A DNA stretch of 64,000 nt, from the NCBI GenBank assembly GCA_963921425.1, contig OY992837.1, positions 12,621,896 through 12,685,895 of the forward strand, written 5' to 3'. Made by a program: the position numbers and the translations under genes. Below are positions 23,809 to 38,278 of the stretch, one piece after another. The DNA comes from Dryas octopetala (Eukaryota; Streptophyta; Magnoliopsida; Rosales; Rosaceae). The stretch's first letter is position 1. Each line of letters starts with the position of its first letter. The notes beneath the pieces are model-generated. The model searched no databases and had not been told where the DNA came from. It saw only the letters and a program-made list of their open reading frames with translations.

Positions 23809-26800
23809 TACTCTTTAAATTCGTCATGTCGCCGTCTTGGAAAAGCTATGTGCATCTATTGGTCATAGAAGTATTCAAGTATCAGTTTGTTGGTGGGGTT
23901 GGGCATGAAGGGGGGCCTGGGGGTGCTTTGGCCCGTGTGTAGCAAGGGAATGGATCGATAGTGGACAAAGATAGGGATGATCGAGTAGGACAGTTTGAAT
24001 GGAGGAAACACTAAAAAAGGCATTACCTAACCACTGATTGGCGTTGGAGCCTTAGATCCCAGCACTATGACATCCCTAAAATGATTCTCCAACATTACTA
24101 TATATATATATATGCATTGGTTTTTGCACTCATCCAGTACTATTTTTAAAAGAAAAGAAACGAGCTTTGCAAGAAATGGTGCATAACTGTCAGTGGTCCT
24201 TGTACGTACCCTCAATAAGGAGATCGATCTTGAGTAGTGAAGTAGATAAAGAAAAAAAAAAAAAAAGGATTGTTTGATCTTCAAGCTAGCTATTTAAATG
24301 AGATTTTGTTATCAATAAAAATTGTATTTTGTTGTTGCAAATCTTAGTACATAGTGAATCAAGCATTATCAAATTCATTACATAAGCTAGCTATGTAATG
24401 ATGTGCTCAAAGCTGGATTAAAGATGGTAATGGTGCATGTCATTATGCGCATACAATAGTTCATGAATATTGATTGATTTTCAAATCATAGTTTCCAACA
24501 AATTAATTCTATGAATGTAATCGATTCTTTTGTTTGGTTGAAAATTGTAATCAAGTTAAGTTGAAAATTAATAAACGAGTCTCAGGGTTGTACGTGAGGC
24601 CAAGGGTTTAGGATTGGGTTGGGGGTTTGAGGCTTGGGGTCCAAGTTTGGTGTTTGAGGCTAGCTAGGTTCTACATCTCAGGGTCTGGCCTTGGGGTTCA
24701 GGAGTACTCTTAGGTCGAGGGATTTTAGGTCCAGTGTTAGAGGTTTGGGTTCGGTCCCGAAATTTGGAATTGTAAGAATGGCATGAGCATTGCTCGCCTC
24801 TGATTGAGTAGGAATACATTCTATTATTTTGGAAGATTTGAAATGTTCATTCTTTCATGCATATTATCTGCTTGTTTTGCTTGACTTTTAATCTTAAATG
24901 CGTATTTACTTTTAATTCATAAAAGAAAATGAGTTCATAATATTTTCTAAATGTGTGTGGGTCACATTAATTCATAGATTCATAACTCTAAAATTTGTAA
25001 TATATGCAAAACAAATATTGTAGAGAACCTGAATCTCATTCTTAAAACCATATGTTTCAACCAAATTATAGAAGTAGTCTTACATAAGAATGCCCAATAT
25101 TCTATTCCATGATAAGGAGGACACATCTATTGCTTGTTGGAACCTTCATTTGAGATAGATACCATCGGTTCAGTCGTGTGCTGGTGAACACCAAGGAAAA
25201 CAAATTGATTATATGTATGCTGTCAAATATTCTATTCTAGTCGTAGATTCATCTTGAATTCTTGAATATATGGGTCTTATATATTCATTAGAGATTTATT
25301 GTCTTAAAGATAAGAATAGCTCCTGATAGTTACTTGTACTCTTTCACCAAAAGGCACAACTTGGAGCCTTGTTAACATATATAGAAACTGTTGAAATAAT
25401 GGCTTAGATTAGAGCCGTACTTATAATCCGATATTAAATCACACCACTGATGTTGTAACTAGATTGAATCAATATGTGTGGATGCCTTTAGGATTAGTGT
25501 AAGTGGTGAGAATGAGTGAGCTAATGAGAAGGGGCAGACTCATTAAGGGTTCAGTATAGGCTGTTACTCCCACTCATAATTTAACCTAGATTATATTTCT
25601 CTAACCTCCCAACTTTTTTTTTTAAATATTTTTCTTAAGTATAAGAGTAAAATACTTGAGAGTATTTTACTCAAGAAATAAGCACAATAGAGAATATTTG
25701 AGAGTTTTTTTTTTCTCAAGAAAAAATTGTATGAAAGTGGTTTTTTATTTGGCCACCATATGAAGAAAAGTTTAGGATAGATTGAAATTAATTCCCTCAA
25801 TTAAAAAAAAAATCAATATATGTAGACTATTTGGTGTGTGGGCCTGTGAAATGTGTGGTCAGACTCATCCACAAAATCCTATTGGTTACTCTTTGGAGCC
25901 ATTAATTCTTTCCTTCATGCATAAAGAAGAAAACAGGTCCTGGGTCAAAAAAATTGTCGTTTCACGACAGTGTGTGTGCATGCGTGTGCGAGAAAGAAAA
26001 TGATAAAATTGGTTCAGTGATACTATTTTACTGCAAGGAGTTCAGTTTGGCTTTGGGTATCAGACAAAGGACAAATCCAAATATAAATAAAATCCTTGAT
26101 AGTTCTTTATCATTATTCGGATAGATTATAGGCCTTGAAAACTAGCTTGTCCTGTGCAAATATGTTTGTGTGGTTCCAAATTACCCTAAACAAAAACACA
26201 ACCCATCAAACTGTCTTGTAATACGTACCCAACACATTTTATAAAACTGTCTAATATGAGGATGGGAGATTCAAATTTTGTAAATCTTTCAATAAAATAG
26301 AGAGATATATTACAAAAATAATAACTAGTTAGTTCATATCTAACACATAACACGAATCATAAATTAATCATGACCTAAATGGTAAAAAAAAAACTTTCAT
26401 AAAATTTCAACTTTCATCATTATATTTGAAAGTTCATTCTCGAAATTAGGTATTGAAGAAATGGAATAAGAAAAAAAAAAAGAGAGAGCTTTATTAGTAT
26501 AAATTCAATATCTCTCATTATGTGTGTAAAAGATCCGTTTATATGTTTATATGTTTCTAGTTTTTTTTTTTTTTTTTTTGGCCAGGGTTTATATGTTTCT
26601 TCTTTAAGTACTCGAATATATACCTTCTTTAACAGGTAAAGACGGATCATTTAGCAACTACATTAGGATAATATATAGATTTTTTTCGTGGAAAGGATAA
26701 TATATATAGATTATAAGATTATTAATGTGTTAATTAATGTGTTTCCAACTGGATGTGATAAGACAAATTTGACCACTTAATTTTCGTAAATGTTAACAAG

Positions 26801-27148
26801 TCGAAAATTTTTCGTACTAAGTAGGATATTGTTAAATCTAATAAATCAGTAATTTTTCTCACCGTTAAACCTAATCAGAAATAAATAACTTAACACAGTT
26901 GTATGATAGATTAATAATATTAAAGGTAAATCACATAAACTGGTAGATAATATATATTGTAGCTCTATGTCACTCAAAAGTGTTGCTTTTTGAGCACTAG
27001 CGAGCACTGATAACACTCAATTTTTAAATTTAATACAATGAGTCAATATGTTTTAGTTTCAGCACTTCAAAATTCATTCCAATTATAATTAAATACATCG
27101 TTTCTCATAACTACTCAAAAAAATTAAAATTGGTCCCTCATTTAAACA

Positions 27149-27331
27149 TAGAAATCTACATATATATATGGTTGTGTAAAGAATATATACATACTTATAT
27201 ATATTGCAGATTGTTTTTGGTTGTGTAAAGAATATATAGACATCGTGTCATTCAATATATAGAAATCTACATATATATATGGTTGTGTAAAGAATCAAAA
27301 CATACTTATATATATTGCAGATTGTTTTTGG
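27149..27331. repeat. Direct duplication of a block of about 70 bases
   Basis: GAAATCTACATATATATATG followed by GTTGTGTAAAGAAT...TATTGCAGATTGTTTTTGG occurs at 27149-27221 and again at about 27260-27331. The copies differ by only a few bases, so the event looks fairly recent. Confidence 0.75.
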
Positions 27332-30300
27332 TTAAATTAAAAGTTTGATCTTGATCAAAATGATCAATCCTAACTCCAATATTTTCTTACACTCCTCGCA
27401 ACTATCTTTATATCTGCAATTTCAATTTCAATGTCACAATCATTAATTGTTTTTTTTTTTTTCTCGATAAGTTACAGGTAGTCTATCAATCCTAGATTCC
27501 CCACCTCCACCCAACTCTCCAAGCAAAGCTTTGGTAACAGCATGCAATTGGACAAACGAGAATTATGGAAATTATCACTGGGTCTGCTTTTGTTTGTTGA
27601 GCAGTATGCCTATATGACTATATGAGGCAGCTTTTTGATCGAGAAGCCTATTTATAGTCTTGCCTTTATCTTTTCTTTTTTCCCTTTTTTCAGTTGCAAC
27701 ATTTGGAATAGGAGATTTGAGCTTTAGACAAAAAAAAGTGTGATTATCAATTGGGATATGTCCGACTACATAGTTTGCCACTAAATAGATTTATAATTGC
27801 ATAAGGGGAAGCATATTCGAGACATCATAATATATGCATCTGTTTTCAGTCACTAGCTACCTTGTGCCATGGTGTTAAGTATCTGCAATGGTACTCTAAT
27901 ATTGAAGGTACAAAAGCCTAAAAGATTTCGAGCCAGAAACAGAGAGAAAAGAGAAAGACAACAACAACAACAAAAAATTCCTAGGGGAGGATTAAAGCCT
28001 TGAAATTTGGGATAAATTTAACATTTTACATGTATATATAATTGTGGTAATTGTCCTAATGTGTGTTAGGAAATTTCTTTTTTAAATAATACACATGACA
28101 TATTAATTATAATATCAAACTGTACGTAAATACTAATATTGATTAGGTAAAATCAAATCAAAATGTGCGACTTTTAATTCTCAGTCTGATGAGAACATAA
28201 TACATAAATGATCACTCGATATTATTCTTACAATGTTTATGGTGTTAAATTTGTAGATATATATATAACTCATCATATATTAGAAACATATATGTTTAAA
28301 AGAAAAAGATGTCTTTGAGTTATACACCGTACATCCTAAAGATACTCGATCGGGTGATATGCATGTAATTATGCCAACTGTCGCTCGCAATGTCAATAGG
28401 GCTGGAGACATTTGGCTCTTTCCTCCTCATGCAGGGTAGGAAACACAAATCTTCACCTGCCTCTCTACAAGTTTATTCAGTGGCTGATCTAGAAATTTTT
28501 TTCTTATTAAAAAAATTGAACAAGTTTTCATATGAACTTCTTTTTCTTGGTGAATTGAGAATTAATTGCCTTTTTATCTTCGAGGCTTTTCTTCAAATAG
28601 GTTTTGGTTGCCCTTATATCAAGAAATATAACAATACTCAAAGGATCAAGTAATTATATTTAGCCTAAAATTTTTCTACTTTATAGGGCCAACTGATCAT
28701 ATGTGACTCCCCATTGGTTTCATCAAATATATTGTTGATCTATTATTAACTTTTTAAATTTGTAGAGTTCAATAATTATCTAAAATATACGTTCAAAGGT
28801 GGAAGTATATATGAAACTTGTCTCAAGCCCTTAAGACGTGCTCTTAGTTCTCCTCAATATTTCTACTCGGAGCACAAAGTAGTGAACTTATTGATCAATT
28901 TCAATTTTGTGATCATGAAGTATAATATTATTGTTTTTCCAATGAAGTGATCGAGCTTGATTGTTAATCAATACGGTGATTATGGACTGCATTTCTTTGC
29001 CTACCAAATAGGAGGAAAGAAGGAAAAAAGTTTCCAATACCTATGATTTGGTCTCAAGATTCCACTCCTCAAAGTCTATCTAAAAACCAAAATATTAACC
29101 AAGCAATTCCACGCATGTATTAAAATAATAACTAAACACTGACCAGGAGACCAACTAATTGAAAACAAAAACAAGTTAGGCCAGCCACAATAATATTATA
29201 CCCCATAGACAACCATATCAAAGAGCATATATATCTACTGGCTTTTAATTAATCGGCTAATACAGTTAGCTAGGGTCAATAGCGAAAAAGCATAAGACAA
29301 GTATAAGACATTAGCCATTTAATTTGTTCCCAAACAAGTGTGAGGCCAATTATAGTCTATTCTACTAATTAATTAATAATAAGATGGACTCCACACATTA
29401 TATATGCATGTGTTTAGATGTGATGACAGTTAAAAAAGAAGTGTGGTGTGTTCGGATCGATAAGAGTAGTAAAATGTCGATCGATCTCCTTATAATTTGT
29501 GTGACTTCGTGTTGCATCTTATCTTCTTCCTTTGTCTTTAAGGTGCCCAAATTGGTGAGTAGTGTGAAAAATTTAGTTAGGATTAAGATTCGTGAAGGAT
29601 TAGATAAAAACATACTAGAAATCATATATCTATCTTTTAAATTGGGTTACAAAGAATTGAAAAAAATAAATATTAATAAATGGTTACAAGGAACCATATA
29701 TAATTGACAGGCAGAATCATATGAGTTGTGTGTGCAGGCATTTGACCAATAGTAATTGGGGAACTGCGACGTCATGTCTATTACAGTCCTGGGCAATTGG
29801 CATCATCATACTGCAAAATAGGGTGAGGGTGACTGTGGTACAAAGTTATTTAATAAGGTCCTAAACATTAGAGGGAAGAAAAATACAAACCCCATTATTC
29901 TTATCATGTTCCCTATCTCATTTACATTCCACTTTTATCATGTCTATTTGTCTCTTACAACCTTTTGTACTAAAACCCTTGTTTGCTGCTTTGTTATTAG
30001 CATCATTGTAGTGCTTTTCTGTTACTTTAAATATTCAGGCAATTATGTGAGGAAGTTAGTGAGAAGCTCACCATCATAATTCTTTTGTCCTTTGACTTGT
30101 GTTTCCTTGTCTAACATTTGAATATTGTATCTATATATGTTTCGACATTGAAAAAGAAATTTTTTTGACAGAAGGAATAAACTAATAAAGATAGCTAATG
30201 ATTTATGAACTGAAAACTGTAATGTAAATGCTAAAGTATCCATGGACTACCCAATATCATTGATAGTGTTATGTAACATTTTCTTAGAAAGCAAAGCACT

Positions 30301-30597
30301 TGGCTAAGTAGGTACTCTACATATCCCTAAGCAATGGGCTTTTTCTTCCATGTCATGTCTTGAAAAGCAGATTGGATCTTTGTTTTAAACATATTTTTTA
30401 GTTTTAAAAGCCCACAAATTTTGGCTAGATTACGTTTTTTCACTGAACTTTTATAATTTATTACCCCAAAAAGCTTAAGAACACTTAATTAATTATTTAA
30501 ATAACGCAAGTTTAATTTATTACCTTCATAACGTACAATAAGGGAAATTTTTGTATGCCTTTGATATGTGCGTCAAGCGAATATACACCACCGACCC

Positions 30598-30808
30598 AGA
30601 CGTGTATTTATCTCACTTTACCATCTACAACTATTTTTATGCATGTCCTACTTTATCTTTTTCCGTTCATTCTATTTCCCAAGTTGTCAAAAATGCTGAT
30701 GTGGCAGAGACATTTTTGTTACCAATATTGACGGAATGGACGAAAAAAAAGTAAAGTGGGACACGGAGAATAATTGTGGATGGTAAAGTGAGACAAATAG
30801 ATATATGT
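30598..30808. repeat. Inverted-repeat (MITE-like) element
   Basis: TATTTATCTCACTTTACCAT at about 30605 is mirrored by ATGGTAAAGTGAGACAAATA ending near 30800, and the arms continue inward for about 70 bases. No clean target duplication was found, so the superfamily is unknown. The arm style resembles the element at 34354-34651. Confidence 0.6.
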
Positions 30809-31628
30809 GTGGTAAAATGAGAATCAACTAAAACTATGGGTGTTTTATAAAAACAAAATTAAATCTGTCACTTATTGTTAATGAACCCTATCTTTTAGTG
30901 AGGAATTAGAGATTTCTTAGCTAAAAGATACCAATCTTTTTATTAAGGTTATATAAACTAAAACTTTGGTTTATGTGTTTTGGCCGAAAAAATACATTTG
31001 GTACCAAGTTTCAGTTTGGTACTTGTGTTTTATTATATATGATAACAATTTTAGCGACAATTAATTAGCAGGAAAAACATGTTTTCAATTTGAGGAAAAA
31101 CAATTTGTTTGTTTTCAATAAAAATTTTGTTGGGAGATTGAAAGATGATCTTATGGACTTTCTAAAACTAGTTACAATTTTATAATCATGTTTATTTGAT
31201 AGGGAAATCGAGTCTCAAAGAATTTGTAGGGTTGAAATTTCTTTGATATTCTTTTTGAAAATTAAATCAGTGGCTACATATCCATGCTTCTCGGCCATTC
31301 TTGAGTAAAAATGACAAAATTATGTTTGGTGTCATTGTGTTTTGATCGGGATCCCACCTTTGGCAGCTTAATTATATCTTCTATCATAAGTTATGAACAA
31401 ATTTTATATGATTTGAACATCTTATTACAAGCTTTCAAACACATATAGTATTGTGTATTAAAGTTGAGGAATTATATATTGCTTATCATATAACTGGAAG
31501 GGAGCTAATGAGAGAGCAGGCCCGATACATCGATAGAACTATCAGAAATTAGAAATATGTCTTAGGATTGTTAACGGAATAAAATGCGAAATAAATCTAA
31601 AGAGAGAAACCATGCACAAAAATGAATC

Positions 31629-32210
31629 TAGGGCTGGTATCGGATCGGTAACCGATTCGACAGCTCCCAACCGACCAAGGCCTATCAGAATACAAAAATG
31701 TCATCTGATACCGTTCCAAGGGTAGTCGGTTTTTGACTGTGTCGGAGGCGGTCGGTACTGGTCAGTGGAAGTCGGAGTAGGTATTGGCTGGCTGGAATAG
31801 AGGGAGGCAGAGGTCTGGAGGGGTGTCTAGATCAGGTGGTGGTGGTGGTGGTGCTAGGGGAAGTCTGGGGGTGTCTCGGGTGGTGGTGCTCGACAATGGA
31901 GATCGCATGTGGTGGTGCTAGGTGAGAGAGACCTTAGAGTACTGAGAGAGATGCAGAGACAGAGAGGTTTGAGAGAGATGCAGGGATGAAAGAGATATAG
32001 ATGCAGACAGAGACACAGAAGAGATGATGTCGGTCGGTTCGGTCGAAATGCCAGTGCTAGAAACCAGAACTGGCTCGACACCGACTGAGTTCGGTCGGTA
32101 GGAAATCCGACCAGCAACCGAGCTTCTACAGAAAACCACAAAAATCGACAGACCGAAGTCGGTCGGCACGGTCGGTTTTTTCGGTTTACGGTTCAAAAAT
32201 ACCAGCACTA
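31629..32210. mobile_element. hAT-like non-autonomous element
   Basis: The ends TAGGGCTGGTAT and ATACCAGCACTA are inverted copies. CGGTCGG/CCGACCG words cluster inside both ends, as in the hAT element at 46443-48570, which begins TAGGGGTGGG. I could not find a convincing 8-base duplication. Confidence 0.6.
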
Positions 32211-34353
32211 CACAAAATAGTCTAGTCTCTTGAGAATTGGACAACGCAATTCATTTTTAATTTCGGCAATGTCACTATGTCACGATCATAGAATAAGCTA
32301 AGCTGCTTGCAATAGTTAGTCAGGACCTCTAAATTAAATGCTTAAATGGTTAGTCATTGCAACATTTTATTCATCTACTTATTTGGAGATAGTTAGATGA
32401 TTAAATGGTTCTCAATTTTGTTGATTTTTATTTTTGTATTGACCTTTATTTGGATGGTATCATGGTACATAGAAAATGAACTATTTAGATTTTGAAAGTA
32501 CATCATGTGTGGGCTCAAAATAGTGATTGGTTTCTAACTGATTAGTGTTTGAGCACTCATATACATTAATTTTTCAAATTCAATCCACTTGTGATTATAC
32601 TTTGTCTCTCATTTGAACAACTTTGTATACATATTATACACAACATTAGTATATATATAAGTCGTTATTGGGCTGACTCATTCTACCTCGAATTGACTGA
32701 CATATGTGGGTATAACCTAAAAGCAAAAATGCCTATGTCTTCTTATAATCGGTAAGTTAGTAATTCCAACCGGTTGATCCTGAGCAGGACTAATAAAGAG
32801 CTGTGAGGTAACCGTTAAACCCCCAACTTTTTAGACAAAAAAAACACTATCAAGAATTTGGTTTTCTATGTTCAACAATTGAATCAAATTTAATTTGGTC
32901 TATATTATTGGTGTCTTGTTTCATATTTTATTCAATAAAACCTAGAAGAAGATCAATGATCCGAAATACCATTAATGAGACCGTATCAAATTTTTTCAAC
33001 ATGATGATCAAGCAAGCTGCCTTTATGCAACACCAATTGCAACCAACTTTTGCTTGAAATCTTTCTTTACATTCTTTAATATTTCTGCTGGAAACATTGT
33101 CTATGATTCCCAAAGGGAAATTTTAAACAAATTGCAATTTTTTAGGCTTTAATGTTTATTAGGGGACCATGGTCTATTGTTGATTGTGTTCTTTGAATGT
33201 CATCATGCATTGTCAATCTGTACAGAAATACCCATAATATATGGATGCAAAGCCAATTCATGCGGCAAAACGATGTTTTCCACCAATCATCAACCATTAT
33301 GTTATAATGATTATTAGCTAAATTAAAAATAGGTTTAGAATTGTGATAGTTTTAGGTTTGATTCCTCCTAATGTAACCAAGAAAGAAAATTGGTAAGAGA
33401 TGGAGGTGAACAAATATTTTTATTTTTACTAGTCTCTTGACACGTGATTCGCTACAGATTAGTTGTTTATGAATTTACATATATTTAGTATAATTTCTTT
33501 ACTTAAACACTTTAATTAATCATGGATATTATGAAATTTTGAATATTTCACCTAGCGGAGGTATTTGTTTTATATATATATAGATATAGATTATCTCAAC
33601 TTACTATCTTAGGTTTTATTTCTCAAAAATAGATTTTTTTTTTTGTGTGATCAATTTTCTATTACGGCTGATCACATGGTGATATAACATAAGTGGAGTA
33701 GTAACACTACGTGACGATGTTATGGTCACACTTAAAAACTATTCCTCAAATAAAAGTGAGATTCATATTTATAAATCTCATATACGATGATTCATTATTT
33801 ATTAGAGAAATAAGAGACAAAATGGTCAGTTGAAATTTGAAAGCTTAACATGTTAGAAAAAGTTTTACTTTTAAAAATAAACTAGAACTAATATAAATTA
33901 AGAGGTGATTCATTTTAAAACAACCGAAGAAAAATACATGATGTGAAATGGGCTGGCTACCTAGCCTGAGCTTCATCCTATCTAGAAGGATAAGATGCCA
34001 TTTGAGTAGAGTAGTAATAAATATGTTGTACACATGACTAATATATATCCATGTGCTGCCAAAAAAAAAACCCTAAACCCTATATATATATCCATGTGCT
34101 AGCAACTACTACTTTTTGTACTACAATGAATTGCATAGTCAGAGGTGCTAGCTAGGGAAGTTAATTTTCTCCATTTAGGTATGTCTCTAGTGCACAATAG
34201 GGGATCGACTTGTTTGCCCATAGTCGTACGTTCTTTGAAAAGTTTGGAAAAACAAACCAAAAGGCAACATTTAGCTTTCCTACTCGTGCTTCTACATTAT
34301 AGGTTTGTCTGGTGGAGATGTTTCCTTTTTTTTTTTTTTTTTCTTTCTTTCTT
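32211..34353. other. AT-rich intergenic, nothing recognised
   Basis: No frame, repeat or RNA gene that I can support. Confidence 0.4.
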
Positions 34354-34651
34354 AGCTTATTAGCACAATTATCTCGATCTGAAACTATAGTTTTATCTCA
34401 CTTCACTCCCTTAAAGTTTATTATCCTAGTTTATCCTATGTAATTTTCTTTGTGTCTCACATAACTCGAAATCGTTAAATTCATCCATTTCACTGTTTGA
34501 ATTACTGACGTGGTGACAGGGGATAAATTGACGGTTTCGGGTTATGTGAGACATGAGAGAAATTTATAAGGAATAAATTGAGACAATAAACTTTAAGGGG
34601 GGTAAAATGAGACGAAACTATAGTTTCAGGAGATAAATGTGTAAATAAGCT
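34354..34651. mobile_element. MITE with inverted repeats of about 65 bases
   Basis: The left arm AGCTTATTAGCACAATTATC runs through GAAACTATAGTTT and CTTAAAGTTTATT. The right arm is its inverse and ends in AAATAAGCT at about 34651. T-rich flanks hide any target duplication. No coding is present. Confidence 0.75.
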
Positions 34652-34686
34652 TTTTTTTTTTTTTTTTTTTATGAGAACCTTCAAAT

Positions 34687-34882
34687 GAACAATACTTCCC
34701 TAGGCCCTGGTTGGAGGAGCACCTCCAACCCCCTCTCACAATAGTACGTCATTTTTGGTTTTTTTATTATAAATAAATAAAAAATTAATTCATAAATTGA
34801 ATGAAAAAACCAAAAAGGACTTGCATCTATGAAAGGGGGTTGGAAGAGCTCCTCCAACCAAGAACTGAAGGAAGTATTGTTC
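34687..34882. mobile_element. Small MITE with long inverted arms (Mutator-like)
   Basis: It begins GAACAATACTTCC and ends GGAAGTATTGTTC. The inner arms are GGTTGGAGGAG-type palindromes ending in a CCCCC/GGGGG pair. The flanks are CCTTCAAAT (34678-34686) and TCTTCAAAT (34883-34891), a 9-base duplication with one mismatch. It lies 35 bases from the preceding MITE. Confidence 0.8.
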
Positions 34883-34891
34883 TCTTCAAAT

Positions 34892-37177
34892 TTATCAAAC
34901 TTAGAGAGGGGCAGAGAATTATATATACTGGATGTTGGGACTCACGTACTATCTATAATTCTATATTGTAGAGGAAGAAACTCTCCACAAGCTAGATATA
35001 TAGAAATTGTGATCACCAGAAGTAGTAGCTACTAGCTAGTATTAATGACACTCCTAGTGAATACTTATACAATTATTGAACAAAGCAATTGCTATAGACA
35101 CTAATTATCATTGGCGGGTGAGCTTCAAACAAGACTTCTATGGACTCTAGACCAGGTAATTTTTTGGAAAACCAAAAATTACTAAATTCATATTTATATA
35201 TCTTTAATATAGGCCACCCAAATTAAGCCTAGCAGCCCACCTGAATTAAGCCTAATAGCTTACCTCAATTAAGCCTAATAGCCGTTGCTCCCTCAAATTT
35301 CTAGCCCAATAAACATCTTGCAATTATTTATTAAACCTAATTATTAAAACACTCTCTTAGTATAACATTTATTAACTCTCTTATTAAAATGAGGTGGCAT
35401 ACTGGCATGTCAAAAGTAAAAGACAAGCAGATGCAAGCAGGCAAAAAGCGGATGAGAGGATCCACTTCCTATAAATTATAAAATTAATATGAGCTAGCCA
35501 TCAGGTTTAAAAATTTATAACTCTGGCCTTGCTATTACATCTCAAACTGATGTGATAATATTTCATTTGTTTGTCACTAGTCTCAAATCTCATTTATTTA
35601 AAACAAATAAAAAACTGTCATATCATGTGCCATATTAATTAGTTTGTAACTAAAAATTGCTTATATAATCCATTACAACTGATGTGAACTTCCACACACA
35701 TTTGCACAATTCATGCATGCACAAACACAACTTAGCTATTTAATGATCTTCCTCACTCTGATACTCGATTCCTTCATTAGGGTACATCTCAAACTTGTTA
35801 TATTATAATGTCGCTCGAGGCCATGTTGTAATAACAAATCGATTGACTTTGATATTATTTGTCACGATTTGAGGATACAATATGTGATACCCAAAAAGAC
35901 TAGTTACGAATGTGTATATTGATCTAGTATATTGTATACACCATTGATATGAAACTCAACACACACTTGCACAGTCAACACACAAGTAGAATATACATTT
36001 CATCATGTACTTGTCTAGATAAATTAAGTTGGGTATAATTAATTAGTGATATTTGAAGGCTTGAAGGCAAGACTCAAACTCAAGCATATGGCACGATTGC
36101 TCCATGTGCATTACAATTAACCGACATAATGTTAGAGAGATCACAATCATAGAACTCCATGAAGTAGAAGCTAAGGAGGACTAGGGGAAAGAAATCCATC
36201 ATATCCTAATTAACAAAGAGATTTGGAAGCATGCTCGGCCTACATTTTTTCAGGGTAATTAATTGGATGACTATATTATATAGTCCTTTTCAACTTCTAT
36301 AAAAAGCTTTATTGTTGATATACATGTCACTGTCCTGCCACATCAGTTGCATTAATTGGCACATCCATGTGATGCCTATATATATAGACTGGTTTGGGGC
36401 AGATTCAGTGACCCAATGTTGTGAGGTAACCATGACTTGAAAGTTACAGCCACTATAGTTTATCTATAGACGTACTCTTTTCTTTTCTGAGAAGCTCTGA
36501 AGTGCAAGAGCATCGGTTGTCATGCCTAGCTTTGAAAGGTTACTTGGTCAAATCAGTTGAATGGCCTAAATTTCTTTCTCTAGGAGTCACGTTGAGCACT
36601 TGGTGGTGTCCCTAGCTTTGGAGATGAGATTTCACTGTCAATCAGATTCCTGAGAGATTGAGAGGTACTAGAATGAGTATTTGCTGGCTGAATAAATATC
36701 ATCATCATGTGCAAGATGAAAAGATATATGACACATCTTTTATGTACAATACGTGAAGTCATCTAATGACCAAGAAGTCATCACAATGGTTTGGAAGGTG
36801 GGTTTAGTGCTGTCGATCTCCTCCTTTTTTAGTAGAAGGGCCTCTGATATTCTGCTTCACTTGAGTTCATCCTTTGTGCTTAACCATTATATTAATAATT
36901 ATGTTTGGGTGAGAAATTGAAGTTGTGGGGTGGGATTTTGGGATATGTGGGATCCAGAGATCCTATACCAACTTATCTTGTTTGGCAACTTTAAAATGTG
37001 ACTTATAAAATGATATGAAAGTTTATAATGGTATCTAAAAGATAAGAGAGAATTTTAAAATGAGATTTTGAGAACTTAAAATTTCATTTTTAAATTTCAC
37101 CTAAACATGTGCTATTTTCAAATTCTACATATTAATTGGAATTATGAAAAAAATCCATGATCCTAGATCTCAGACCT
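34892..37177. other. AT-rich intergenic, nothing recognised
   Basis: There is a short AATTAAGCCTAATAGC-type triplet repeat at about 35220-35285. Otherwise no gene or element that I can delimit. Confidence 0.4.
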
Positions 37178-37186
37178 TAAATCTAA

Positions 37187-37624
37187 TGGAAAAATTTTCA
37201 AACAAGACACCTACTTTGAGGTCAATCTTAGTTTAGAACACCAGTTTGAATTTGTCTTAGTGCAGGACACATATTTAGAATTTGTGTTAGTTTGAGACAA
37301 TCCGTCTAACTCCGTTAATTTTCCGTTAAACAAAAAATAATTTGGTTATTTTATATTTTTAAAACAAATAAAAATTAAAAAGAAAAAGAAAAAAACTAAA
37401 AAACAAAGCTTACTACCTAAAAAAATCAAAACTTTTTTTTTTTGGAGGAAAAAACAATAATTAAAAAGTTTAAAACTAAAAATTAATTTAAAATATATTA
37501 AAACTAATAACAAAAAAGCAAAAAAAAAAAAAAAAAAAAACTGAGATGCAGTAGATCTGAACTACACGGCCTATTGTCGATGACAGTTTACCCGTCAGCG
37601 GAGGCCTTACCTGCCGACTCGACC

Positions 37625-37696
<72 letters not shown>

Positions 37697-38269
37697 TCCA
37701 TCTCTTCCCTTTCCACCCCCAGCCTGCCTGACCACCTGTCGCACCTCATTCAACCCAGCCCCAACCTAGTTCGCCCCCTCCCCCCAGCCCCCGCCCCGTC
37801 ACACCTTCCACCCCCAGCCCCCGTCGCACCCCCCACCCAGCACCAGCCCTCCTCCCACCCGCTTTCTTCTTCCCCACCCAGAGTACCCTTGCCTCTTTCT
37901 CCCCAACCCAACCTAGCCCCTCCCCGACCACCCCCCTTCACCCCAACCCAGCCTGCCCCGCCCCTTCGCAAGCCCCCCACCCAGCCGAGAGAGAGAGAGA
38001 GAGAGAGTTTAATTCTTTTGTTTTTTTTTTCAATTTTAATCTTTTTTGTTTTTTAGTAGTAACTTTTTTGTTTTTTTTTAGTTTTTATTTGTTTTAAAAA
38101 TATAAAATGACCAAATTATCCTTTTTTGGACGGAAAAGTTAACGGAGTTGACGGATTGTCCCAAACTAACACAAATCCTAAATATGTGTCCTACACTAAG
38201 ACAAACTCAAACTGGTGTCATAAACTAAGATTGACTCCAAAGTATGTGTCATGTTTGAAAATTTTTCCC
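37187..38269. mobile_element. Long-inverted-repeat Mutator-like element with CT/C-rich core
   Basis: It starts TGGAAAAATTTTCAAACA and ends with the inverse TGTTTGAAAATTTTTCCC. The arms match for roughly 150 bases (GTTAACGGAGTTGACGGATT side versus its inverse at 37300-37330). A 9-base duplication TAAATCTAA flanks it (37178-37186, 38270-38278). The core has a (CT)n run of about 60 bases (37631-37692), a C-rich tract and a short (GA)n. The Pro-rich frame across the core (37574-38056) follows base composition and is not a gene. Confidence 0.85.
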
Positions 38270-38278
38270 TAAATCTAA

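Larger units (their letters stand above)
23818..31628. other. Long AT-rich intergenic stretch, no gene
   Basis: No coding exon, tRNA or rRNA is recognisable in about 7.8 kb. It holds a tandem duplication at 27149-27331, an inverted-repeat element at about 30600-30800, and a GGGTTT/GAGGCT-rich filler (24580-24770) that recurs in inverse sense at 38270-39130. A possible weak hAT end CAGTGGCTGATCTAG lies near 28482. Confidence 0.5.

Noticed and set aside
28482-28690. Possible third CAGTGGCGGATCC-type hAT element
   Set aside because: Only one weak end (CAGTGGCTGATCTAG) was found, with no partner end and no duplication.
37574-38056. 160-codon Ser/Leu and Pro-rich frame
   Set aside because: It is produced by a CT microsatellite and C-rich filler inside a transposon.
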